Shown one piece after another: positions 10,451 to 19,227 of a stretch of 64,000 nt of DNA (position 1 is its first letter; every line of letters starts with the position of its first letter). The stretch covers positions 309,548-373,547 of the forward strand of contig CAUYUJ010014613.1 in assembly GCA_963575745.1 (NCBI GenBank). Reading direction: 5' to 3'. Both the position numbers and the translations under genes were made by a program. The DNA is from Prorocentrum cordatum. Its lineage: Eukaryota > Sar > Dinophyceae > Prorocentrales > Prorocentraceae. The notes beneath the pieces were generated by a model. It saw nothing but the letters and a program-made list of their open reading frames with translations, had not been told where the DNA came from and searched no databases.

Positions 10451-10892
10451 ATAGGAAGCCGGGCTGAAACAGACTGCCCATCGAAGCGTGCGATGCGAAA
10501 GACAGACAGAATGACATGATGGATGGAGCGCCCCATTTAGGCGACCGTGTCCATTTGGACGATCTGCGAGAGGGCTTGCGCACGTCCCTCGCTACATGGC
10601 GATGCTGGCCGACCCCACGCTAACTGGGCAGCCTGTTCAGTCTGCCGACCTGAATCTCCTGCTGGGCCGAAAAACTACCGAAATCCGATGGGGCAAATTC
10701 CCATGGGAAATCCTTCCACTTGCAGCCCCAGCTGCCGAATTTTTAGCAGCCACACCAGAATTTAATTCTGAGTTCGCTGGTGAACGGGCGTCAGCATGGA
10801 TATTCCGAGTACGCGCCGTTTGGGACGCAGGCCCCCCGGAGTCGGTCGAGCACGGGCGCGCTGCACAAGTGCAAAGCACGCCCGCCCTCGTT

Positions 10893-10955
10893 GTGTGCAG
10901 GTGGGGGGTTAGCCAATGCCCCCCCATTAAGGACTAGCTTCTGCCGCCTGCACAC
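10893..10955 (-). promoter_or_regulatory. Conserved leader stem-loop 1 (element A)
   Basis: On the minus strand GTGTGCAGG pairs with CCTGCACAC, enclosing a second stem of a G run against CCCCCC around ATTGGCTAA. Similar sequences lie upstream of gag in D (34052-34114) and E (51532-51594). Confidence 0.6.
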
Positions 10956-12229
10956 ATCCGACCCCGAGTGCCCAAAGTGTCCGTAGCCCCTCCTTCTGGC
11001 TCGCGGGTCCGGACAACGCGGCGGCCCGACTGCAGCCAATGTGCAGCCAGCGCGCAGATCCCAGTTTTCGCGCCCGACGACGCGAAACCAACCAACCAAA
11101 CACTCCGGACTGCAACTTCCCGTAAACGGGCGGATTGCGCACATATCGCTGGTCACGAAATGCGGCCACAGGCGCGAAATCGCGCCACTTGCGAGAGACC
11201 GCGCTTTGCACCTTGCACACGCCGATTCGGCGAGGTCGCGCCACATTCGAATGTGCGTCGACACCACACGCAATCAACGATTGCGTTTTGAACGCGCGAG
11301 ACCGCGCAAGAAACGAACGCCGAACCCAAAAAGAGCGGCACCCTGCCACAACGCATGGCTTTTTGCTGAGAGCACGCGCGAATCCGCGTCCCTCTCCGCG
11401 CATGCCTGCGCGCCAGCGCACCCGAGAGCAATACTGGCCGCGCTTGCATGGAACTGCGCAGAACCACGCCCCAAATGCAATACTGAGCGCGGCCCAGAGA
11501 ACGCCTCCACGCACCTGCCCCTGCCGACGAGCACCGGAGGCCTGGCAGCGGCCAGGGCACTGCAACAGGGCGGCGAGGGGCACCAACCAAAAGAACCGGC
11601 GACCCAGGCAAGGAAACGCAGACCGAGGCACACCAGCCAGCACAAAACCACACACCGGCGACGAGGAGCGGCGGCGAGCGGCCCTGGCCGGCAGACCTGC
11701 GACGAGACAGCAGCAGCCCCCGCGCAGGTGCAGAGCACTGGCCCACAAGAGCGCGGGCTTGGGGGTGGCTTGCGCCAGAGACCCCCAGCCAGGGCACGGC
11801 CAGCGCTTGCCAAGAACCCTTCACATTGGCAACGCGCGCGAGAGCGCGCGGCCACGAGGACCGCAAGCAACCGGCAGCCTGGGACGCCAGCTTGCGACGA
11901 GAAGGCGGTGGCCAGCAAGGGCACATGCCCAGGGTTTGGCTTGCGCCAGGGACCCAGCTGTGCAAGGCACTGGCCAGCAAGGGCGCGGGCCAGGGACCTG
12001 CACGCGCCAGGTACCCGAACACATTGGCGAAAGTGACGACCAAGCGCCCGCCAGTGACGAGGGAGGCGCTGGCCAGCAAGGGCACGGGCCTGGGGTTTGG
12101 CAGCAAGGCCAGGGACCCACGTTGCGCAGGGGTCATCGGCAGAGCCTGTTTGGTTGCCTCGCCCACGGCATAAGCGAGGATCACTGGCAGAGCCTAGTTG
12201 GTTGCCTCCCCCGCGCTTTGCCCCAACAC
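10956..12229 (-). other. Upstream leader of element A, no gene seen
   Basis: GC-rich, without a recognisable protein. Positions about 11740-12180 contain irregular tandem copies of a GGCCAGCAAGGGC-type unit mixed with GCGCCAGGGACCC. Long frames on both strands (up to about 430 codons) are Arg/Pro/Ala-rich and show no motif. Confidence 0.5.
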
Positions 12230-12389
12230 GAAAACGGAAGACGGAGAAACGGCCAGCGCGGGCACAGCCGCACGGAGCCCACCACCACCTGCGGCCAACA
12301 GGACTGCGCGGAGCAAGAAACCCCCAGGCCACACAGGGGCCTCCAACGGCAACGCCGCCACGGCAGCCTGGCCGAGAGCGCCGCCGCCG
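12230..12389 (-). repeat. A1 remnant of element A
   Basis: 160 bp matching 4460-4619 of A2. It stops at GCCGCCGCCG, so about 235 bp of the A repeat, including the terminal palindrome, are missing here. This end of the element is truncated. Confidence 0.7.
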
Positions 12390-12401
12390 ATCGTCGCATC
12401 G

Positions 12402-13586
12402 TGGCAGCGTTGGCGCTGATCGTGTGCATTGGGTGACGAATATTCACGATTGCATCGCAAGCTGCTGCGCTGTCTGGCGTCTTCTGGTGCATTGGGGGTC
12501 TCGGATTGAGATCCAGAAGATCCCAACCAGGCAGCGCTTCCCTCAAGCCCCTTGCTGGCGCGAGGGCGCCGGCCATTTGTCTGCACATACGAGGGCTTGG
12601 CGGCCGCAATGATTTTCATGGCGCGTAAACTTGTTTCCGCCACAGGAAAATCATCAGGAGCAAGCCCTCGCATTGTATTCTCCTTGCTTTTTCGCCTCTT
12701 TGCCTCTTCGCCTGCCTCGCGGGTTAGTAGTCCTCGGCAAGCCGGCGATTCCGTGGAACGGCGGAAGTAAGCTCCTGGGCGTGGCTCTGCTGGCGTGGGA
12801 TTTCTCGAGGCTTACCCACGCTCCTCGTCGCCACAGCCCGCGTTCCTCGTCGCCTAGGCGTCCGTTGTCCTCGTCGCTTGAGCTTCCTCGAGGAAGCAGC
12901 GTCGAAAGCTAGTCGATTCTTGCCGCTCCTCGTCGCCTTGACCGCTGGGAGAGTCGTCCTGCCGCTCTTGCACAGCCATGTCCGCCGACTTGGGGACCTC
13001 TGGCTTGCCACGCCTACCGACTTGGAGGCCTCTGGCGCCAAGCCCGCCGACTTGGGGGCCTCTGGCATGGGTCCCTGCCTTTTCGCGGGCAAACCCAGGG
13101 CCCCTGTCTTCTCGCGGACAAGCCCAATCCCAAAGGGCTGTTCCCCTTCGGGCCTTTGCCTTTTCGCGGGCAAACCTAGGCTTCCTGCTTTCTCGCGGAC
13201 AAGTGCTGCTTCGAGCGCGTGATGCTCTCTGGCGGGAGACCTCTGTCTGGCGTGCCCGCGCTCGTCGCCACCCTGGCCCGCCGAGAGGGCATCCTCAGCC
13301 ACGTCCGCCGACTTGGGGACCTCTGGCTTGCCACGCCTACCGACTTGGAGGCCTCTGGAGCCAAGCCCGCCGACTTGGGGGCCTCTGGCATGGGTCCCTG
13401 CCTTTTCGCGGGCAAACCCAGGGTCCCTGTCTTCTCGCGGACAAACCCAAGCCCTAAGGGCTGTTTCTCACCGCGCCTGCGCGCCGTCTCTGGCCCACCC
13501 GCATACCACCCTCGCGGCTTTCGCCGGTGCCCTGTCCTGGCTGGGGGTCTCGGATTGAGATCCAGAAGATCCCAGCCAGGCAGCGC
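12402..13586 (+). mobile_element. Alpha-family YR element, right end, copy 2
   Basis: Collinear with 1721-2905 at constant offset 10681: B1, then A2 from 12618, then a truncated B piece. Differences are scattered single bases. It carries no gene and is followed by the same gag fragment as copy 1, so the whole unit looks like a segmental duplication rather than independent insertion. Confidence 0.65.
12611..12652 (+). other. GATTTTC-palindrome-GAAAATC module, alpha type
   Basis: Arms at 12611-12617 and 12646-12652 with the same 28-bp centre as the copy at 1930-1971. It lies at the B1/A2 junction. Confidence 0.7.
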
Positions 13587-14095
13587 TCGGGGCATGTCCT
13601 CACATGGGGGCTGAAACTGTCCTCACGAAAACGTGCACCCAGACGCACCTCCTCTCCTACGTGTTCCTGCTTACCAGGGTCGCCGAGGAGCATGGTGGCG
13701 CGTTCACGGTTTTCCACTACGACCTGCTTGTCAGGAAAGCCATGGCGCAGAAAATAGAGCACGAGGAGGGGGACGTCTTGCACTTCCTTTTGAAACTGAA
13801 CGTGGATTTGGTCGGTGAGGTCAAGGCCAAAACCTCGGCGGGATCAGCCAAAACTGCAAAGTTTGTTCATTCCAAGGCGAGTGCTTCTGGGTCGTCGCAG
13901 ACCGCCACCAAGGGTGGCGGCAAAGGCAATGGCAAGCCAGGCGGCAAGGCCGGCGGCAAAGGTGGCGGCGGGACCAAGAGCCCTGCCCCCAGCACGCCTC
14001 CGCGGATGAGGTCCTGGAGCCGCCCGAAGGCGGACCAGAAAAGCAGCTGGGACAAGAGCGGCGGCTGGCATGGCAAGAAATGGGCTGATCGGTGA
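13587..14095 (+). pseudogene. gag C-terminal fragment, copy 2
   Basis: Near-identical duplicate of 2906-3414: 5'-truncated, frameshifted near 13611, with the conserved EEHGG segment and Gly/Lys-rich tail, ending in UGA at 14093-14095. The RT frame follows in phase. It belongs to the gutted element whose RT continues at 15842-17072 and 41117-41305. Confidence 0.7.
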
Positions 14096-14345
14096 AGCCA
14101 GGCTTCGAGCGCTGGCTCAGAGTCTGGGGCTGGCAGTACCTGTTGTAGGATTTCTGAGGAGAGCGAGGGTCATCAGCAGCAGCTGCTTGGCGGATTTGCC
14201 GCTTTGAGCGCTGCTGTGAACGACCTTCTGGCCAACTCAGTTTTGCTTGGGTCTACGAGCCCATGGACTCATCTTGAGTGGTCCCTCTCCCTACCTTCCA
14301 GCGAAGAGCCCATTGCAGCGCCAGCAATAATAGTTGAGGCTCTGC
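14096..14345 (+). pseudogene. RT N-terminal fragment, copy 2
   Basis: Duplicate of 3415-3668. It is in frame with the preceding gag fragment and contains the HLEW segment of the RT N-terminus. It is cut by the R repeat at about 14346; the RT resumes at 15842 with roughly 40-50 residues missing. Confidence 0.55.
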
Positions 14346-15841
14346 GAGCCCGTCCAGAGGAGGGTCCCAGGGGAGTGGAGGTTATGAGGGAAGCGGGGGA
14401 GCATGCAGAAGAACAGAGGGCGGGGTGAGCCGCCATATACCCCAAGAGGGGGAGGATGTAGGAGGAGCCGTCGTCGTCGGAGTAGGAGGAGGAAGAGGAG
14501 GAGCAGGAGGAGGAGCAGGAGGAGGAGCAGGAGGAGGAGGAGGAGGAGGAAGATAAGGAGGAGGAGATGGAGGACTGCGAGGACGAGGAGGACGAGAAGG
14601 AGGAAAAGGAAAAGGAGGAGGAGGAGGAGGAGGAGGAGGAGGAGGGGGAGGGGGAGGAGGGAGGAGGAAGAAAAAGAGGAGGAGGAGGAGGACAATGGCG
14701 AGCTTGGGGGCCTCTTGGGCCGTCTTTGGGGCCTCTTGGCGGTCCCGGGGGCCTCTTGCGTATCTCGGGGAGCCTCTTGTGGCCTCTTGGGGGTCTCTTG
14801 GGGGCCTCTTGGAGGCCTCTTGGGGGCCTCTTGGGGCCTCTTGGGGCCCTCTTGGGGCGCTCTTGGGGCGCTCTTGGGAGCCTTCGAGGCGCTCTTGGGG
14901 CCATCTTGGAGGAGGTCTATCAAAGAAGGGGGGGTCCCCAATTAGCGCTGCCCCTCTAGAGTGCCTCGAATCGCTTCTTGGGCCCCCCTTGAGGCCAAAA
15001 TCCTTCCAAAACCTAGGTAAAATCAATGTTTTTTGCTTTCTCGCCTTTTCGCTCTTGGAGCCGTCTTGGGCCATCTTGGGAGCCTCTTGGGGCCTCTTGG
15101 GGGTCTCTGGGAGCCTTTTGGAGGCTTCTTGGGCGCCTCTTGGGGCCTCTTGGGGCCCTCTTGGGGCGCTCTTGGGGCGCTCTTGGGAGCCTTCGGGGCG
15201 CTCTTGGGGCCATCTTGGAGGAGGAGATCGATCAAAGAAGTGGGGGTCCCCAATTAGCGTTGCCCCTCCAGAGTGCCTCGAGTCGCCTCTTGGGCCCCCC
15301 AAGAGGCCAAAATCCGTCCAAAACCTAGGTAAAATCAATGTTTTTTGCTTTCTCGCCTTTTCGCTCTTGGAGCCGTCTTGGGCCATCTTGGACTCTCTTG
15401 GGGCCTCTTGGGGGTCTCTTGGCAGCCTCTTGGAGGCCTCTTGGGGGCCTCTTGGGGCCTCTTGGGGCCCTCTTGGGGCGCTCTTGGGGCGCTCTTGGGA
15501 GCCTTCGGGGCGCTCTTGGGCCATCTTGGAGGAGATCTATGAAAGAAGTGGGGGTCCCCAATTAGCCTCGCCCCTCCAGAGTGCCTCGAGTCGCCTCTTG
15601 GGCCCCCCCAAGAGGTCAAAATCCTTCCAAAACCTAAGGAAAATCAATGTTTTGTGCTTTCTCGCCTTTTCGCTCTTGGAGCCGTCTTGGGCCATTTTGG
15701 GCGCCCCAACGCGTCGCGGAACGCCCCGTCCAGGTCAGTGGGGAGGGGTAAGGGGAGGGGCAAACCCCTCCCCGAAGGGAAAGAAGGGGGGTTGGCAGAG
15801 GAAACTCTCTAGACCACCAACGCCCTAAAGGGCTGGTGGGA
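14346..15841 (+). repeat. R repeat, full copy
   Basis: About 1.5 kb: a unique start, a GAGGAG purine tract (about 14465-14695), then about three tandem units of about 310 bp (starting near 14700, 15015 and 15325), then a tail with GGGGAGGGGTAAGGGGAGGGG and a final CGCCCTAAAGGGCTGGTGGG. Each unit has GCCTCTTGG iterations, a GATCTATCAAAGAAG-like motif and a CCTAGGTAAAATC motif. It splits an RT gene. Polymerase signals and target duplications were not recognised. Long Pro/Arg-, Ser- and Glu-rich frames are repeat artefacts. Confidence 0.7.
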
Positions 15842-17072
15842 TTTTCCCGTCTGCCAGTTCGCTGCCAATACGTGATTGGGCCTAATAAAAATCTTTTCTC
15901 TTTGCGGAAATGGTGCAGGCCATAGAATGGCCAGACGATGAACTCGTCCAGAACCTCTCTTTCGGCTTTCCGCTGCTGGGAACAGTTCCTAGAGCTGGCA
16001 TTTTGCCAGCACTTCCGCACCGCGCGATGCAGCATACCGAAGAGACGCTGCTCGCGAACGCTTTGCAATACAATGCGGCTACGCCCCAGCGCATTCATCA
16101 GCCATTACACGTGGAACGCGAAATTTGCGAAGCTTTCGAATCGAAGTGCGTGCAGGAAGTTGCTGACAAGAAAGCTTGGTGGACCAAGCTGGATTTGCAG
16201 TCGTCTATCATCTCAGCCCGTTTCCCCGCTTTCGAGAAGTGGAGGGACAGCGGCGGCGGAACGCGGGTTTCAAAAGTCCGCTTGATTGATGACTTCCCCG
16301 CTTCTTTTGTCAATGCCGCTACGTCGCTGGGCGAGCCCATGCCAGTGGACACGCTGGACACGCTTGTTCAGATTGCCCGCGCGCTCGCCGGCAACAGCGC
16401 AGGCGAATGCGAGCTTTTTTTTAGGAAAGAAGACTTTAAGGGAGCGTTTGCCACTGCGTAGTGGCCACTTGGCCTTTGCTGTGGTCTCGTGGCAGAGCGC
16501 CGCGGAGCAGGGCAGAGGATTGCAATTGATTTGATGTCTTTTCGGTTCGTGTGCGTCTGTGTACAGCTGGCACCGGCTTGGATCCTTCTTCCAAGCGCTT
16601 CTGGCGCGAGAATTGTTGGTTGCTTACCCTCGTTTTGTCGCCGACTTATTTTCTGTCGACCGTGTGCGCGCTGGCGCGCGTGCCGACGCAGCAGCGCAGG
16701 GCGCAGGGGCATGCGCCCAGGAGATTCTCGAATTGACCGGCTGGGAGCTTGAGCCAGCTAAGCGGGTGAGGTTTGCCAACGGAGCCACCATGCTCGGCGT
16801 CGAATGTTCTTCGCGCCCGGGCGAAGTGATTTTCGAGATAGGTTGTGCCAAGCGTGAAAAATGGCTGGCCACAGTGCAGGTTGCGCTCCAGCACGATTAT
16901 TTACGGCCAGCTGAAGCTCGCAGACTGGCTGGCCGGCTGACTTGGGCAGGGAGCGCTGTGTTTGGCAAGGGCGCTCGAGCGTATCTGGCCGCATTGCGTT
17001 GCAAGCGCATCGCCGCACTGGCTCCTTGACCGCGCGCGTCGGGACGGCGTTGCGTTGGTGGGATCGCTTTTT
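15842..17072 (+). pseudogene. RT pseudogene, central part, interrupted by element D
   Basis: Homologous to RT of A from the FSRLP segment onward. It shows a frame change near 15900, one near 16455, a stop at 16532-16534 and another frame change near 17020. Motif A is present (KEDFKGAF), but motif C reads FVAD instead of FVDD, so one catalytic Asp is replaced. The alignment ends at LRWWDRF, exactly where element D begins (CTTTTT at 17067-17072). It resumes at 41117. Confidence 0.75.
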
Positions 17073-17107
17073 ATGAAGCGTAAACTCGTTTCCGGCACAG
17101 GAAAATC
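17066..17107 (+). other. Left-end module of element D, beta type
   Basis: Target-derived CTTTTT, then ATGAAGCG, an AAAC-TC-GTTT dyad, CACAG and GAAAATC at 17101-17107. The same centre with a full left arm GATTTTC is at 40874-40915. Confidence 0.65.
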
Positions 17108-17299
17108 ATGTGGGGCAGGCCCAAGCGTGCTCGCCTCACCTCCTCTGCTCCCGCTCACACGCCTCTGCGCCTGCTTCGCGGGCAAGCGGTTCCTGGCGGG
17201 CCGGCTTGCGTTTTCGGAGGCGGAAGTATTCTCGGTGCTAGTCTCTTGGGTCTGCCGTTCTGGTCGCCCCACAGGAGACGCTCTCGGTCTCTGCGGGGA
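17073..17299 (+). repeat. A1 repeat of element D
   Basis: 227 bp matching A2 at 40881-41107, ending at CTCTGCGGGGA. An open frame running through it from the module (beginning MKRKLVS) resembles a P-loop by chance and is not called. Confidence 0.75.
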
Positions 17300-17537
17300 G
17301 CAGGGCCAAGCCAGGCCAAAGCACGAGCGACGGCCTGGCGCGCTGTGGCATTGCCCGCTGCCTCGCAGGCACGTGCCAGAGCTTGTCGGCAGGGGCCGCC
17401 TTCTCAGGCTCTCTGGTGACCGAGCGCTCTCCGCGACGGACGGCGCCCGCAGGGCGGGCAGCAGCCGCCTGGCGGCGGTTTTGCGGGCAATTTCAGGGTC
17501 CCTGCCTTCTCGCGGACAAACTCAGGCCGCGCTTTTC
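17300..17537 (+). other. Leader of element D, left of nested G; no gene seen
   Basis: GC-rich non-coding sequence ending in CAAACTCAGGCCGCGCTTTTC, the target at which G inserted. The sequence continues after G at 30848. A related uninterrupted copy of this target is at about 31060-31090. Confidence 0.55.
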
Positions 17538-17579
17538 ATAGCCCCCAAATCGCGCAGCGATTTGGGGGGCAGGAAAATC
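17531..17579 (+). other. Left-end module of element G, delta type
   Basis: GCTTTTC at 17531-17537, a 13-bp stem CCCCCAAATCGC/GCGATTTGGGGG around GCA, then GAAAATC at 17573-17579. Element H is inserted immediately after the right arm. Confidence 0.7.
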
Positions 17580-18384
17580 CTGCTGAACCGCGCCCGGAGC
17601 AATGCTAATGGTCGGCGCCCCCGCGCTGGGCAACCCAGCAACGAAGGCGAGCACATCCTGCTGCGCGAAAGCCATTATGTGATGGCAGAAGACGCCAGCG
17701 TAGGGGGCGCAAACTGGGCGGCAGGCAGCTTGAGCCCAAGTGACTGCGCACAACGGCCAATACATGCCTGGAACGGGGCCTTGCCCCCTGGACGCGCCTG
17801 GGTCCGAAACGTCTCCACGTTCACTGCACGAGCGCTCAGCAGCCAACCTGGGACGCAGCCAATGCGCAGCACACTGGGGCTGGCCCGACAGCAGACCTGG
17901 TCCCGAAGACACCGCCACACCTGGGGGAGCGCCAACCCCCAACCCGTGGCAACGAGAGCACGGGCACGGCTCAGAGTGGCGACGAGAGCACCAGCGACAC
18001 GCAACCGCACCAGCCGAACCATGGGGTGGCCAGCGCCGAGGCGTTTGAACGGTAGCCGGCGCCGGGGCGAGAGCGAACAGCAACTGCCACAGGTGCTACC
18101 CGAGCACGCGGGGCAGTCTGGGACAAGAAGCCTGCCAATCAATCCCCAACCCAGCCGCCAGCAACAGAAGCGGAGGACAAGCGGAAGGAGGCAGGGCGTG
18201 GCACCGCCAAATCCGCCGGCCAGCGGCCACCGACTGTGAGAAAGGTCCGCCGCGCCGCCAGGGCACTGCCAAGCAGTGAGAGCGAGCATAGAAGGCCGCA
18301 GAGGCCCCGAGGGGAAGAGGCCACCAAGGGGCCCGCTCCCAGGATTTTCCTGCCCCCCAAATCGCTGCGAGATTTCGGGGCGAT
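17580..18384 (-). mobile_element. Short gene-less YR element H inserted in the G module
   Basis: 805 bp bounded by GAAAATC on both sides (17573-17579 and 18385-18391). On the minus strand it starts with a delta palindrome and ends with GGATTTTC. It sits precisely at the right arm of G's own module: G's A1 resumes with TCCAGGG at 18392 as in A2 at 30257. It has no gene. Parts of 17925-18090 are inverted relative to 18530-18690, showing that H and G have related A repeats. It may be a solo A-B product or a non-autonomous copy. Confidence 0.65.
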
Positions 18385-18391
18385 GAAAATC
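18343..18391 (-). other. GATTTTC-palindrome-GAAAATC module, delta type, inverted
   Basis: GATTTTC at 18343-18349 and GAAAATC at 18385-18391, with CCCCCCAAATCGC and GATTTCGGGG stems between. It marks the left end of H read on the minus strand. Confidence 0.65.
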
Positions 18392-19227
18392 TCCAGGGAA
18401 AGCCCCGTGTGGCTTCTGTGCTTCTGGGCCTCGTCGGCCTCTCCAGCAGTCTTGTTTAATGCCTGGCAGTGCTCTCGTGGCGCGGCGGATCGTTGTGGCC
18501 CAGGGGTGCTCCTCTGGCCCCTCTCGCCCCGGCGCCGGCTACCGTTCTAACGCCTCAGCGCTGGCCACCTCGTTGTTCGGCTGGTGCGGTTGCGTGTCGC
18601 TGGTGCTCTCGTCGCCACTCTGTGCCCTGCCCGTGCTCTCGTGGCCACGTGTGGGGGGTTGGCGCAGCTGCTCGCCTCTGCCCCTGGTGTGGCAGCTATT
18701 TCGGGCCCAGGTGTGCTCGCTCGGCGTTGTGCAGCCCAGGTGTGCTGTGCATCGTTTCTGCGGTGTGGCGGCAATTCCGGGCCCTGGTGTGCTCGTTCGG
18801 CGTTGTACAGCCCAGGTGCGCTGTGCATCGCTTCTGCTCCAGGTGTGGCAGCATTGTCGGGCCCAGGTGGCGGAGCTTCTGAGGAGGCTGTGCATTCGGG
18901 AAGCAAGGTTTTCGCGGGCACCCTTCGTTCTCCATCTGCTTCGCTCCAGGCTGGTTGGTTTGGTTGGCGTTGGATGATCAGGAGCGTCTTTGCATCGATT
19001 CTCTCCTGGGTGATCATTGCCTGTCCAAGAGTTACCTCCTGTTACTTTTCCATTGCTTTTGAATCGATGGATTCCTTGCGCGCAGGCCCAGGGGATGCTG
19101 CCGCGCGTCTCGCGGTCACTCTGGTTGGGGTTCGGATCGTCCCCACGCAGCCGAGATCCACGTCCTCTGTCGACGCAGTCCCCGCGTTCTCTGTCTTGGG
19201 GCGCTCGGGCCAGACCTCGTCGCTCAT
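18392..19227 (+). other. A1 remainder and leader of element G; no gene seen
   Basis: 18392-18497 matches A2 of G (30257-30362). The rest is GC-rich, with loosely repeated GGTGTGGCA/GCCCAGGTGTGCTC units at about 18670-18870. No protein signature. Confidence 0.5.

Larger units (their letters stand above)
4315..12389 (-). mobile_element. YR retrotransposon A, with intact gag, RT-RH and YR
   Basis: Order on the minus strand: A1 remnant (12230-12389), leader (10228-12229), gag, RT-RH, YR, B1 (4861-4946), A2 (4401-4853), B2 (4315-4400). The element abuts GAAAATC of an R repeat at 4308-4314, as expected for TTTTC-directed integration. All three proteins are uninterrupted, unlike copies D and E. The left terminus is truncated: A1 retains only 160 bp and has lost the terminal palindrome. 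Family assignment to Ngaro/PAT-like YR elements rests on the split direct repeats and gene set. Confidence 0.8.

Noticed and set aside
4315-12389. DIRS-1-type element
   Set aside because: The termini are split direct repeats, not inverted repeats with an internal complementary region, and no methyltransferase domain follows RNase H.
14382-15524. 380-codon Pro/Arg-rich minus-strand frame, and 14695-15828 plus-strand Trp/Gly/Leu-rich frame
   Set aside because: Both are produced by CCTCTTGG iterations of the R repeat and recur wherever that repeat occurs.
17073-18239. Frames starting in the modules (MKRKLVSGTGKS and similar at 17073, 40872, 1871)
   Set aside because: The P-loop-like GTGKS comes from the palindrome and arm sequence; the following residues are repeat-encoded.
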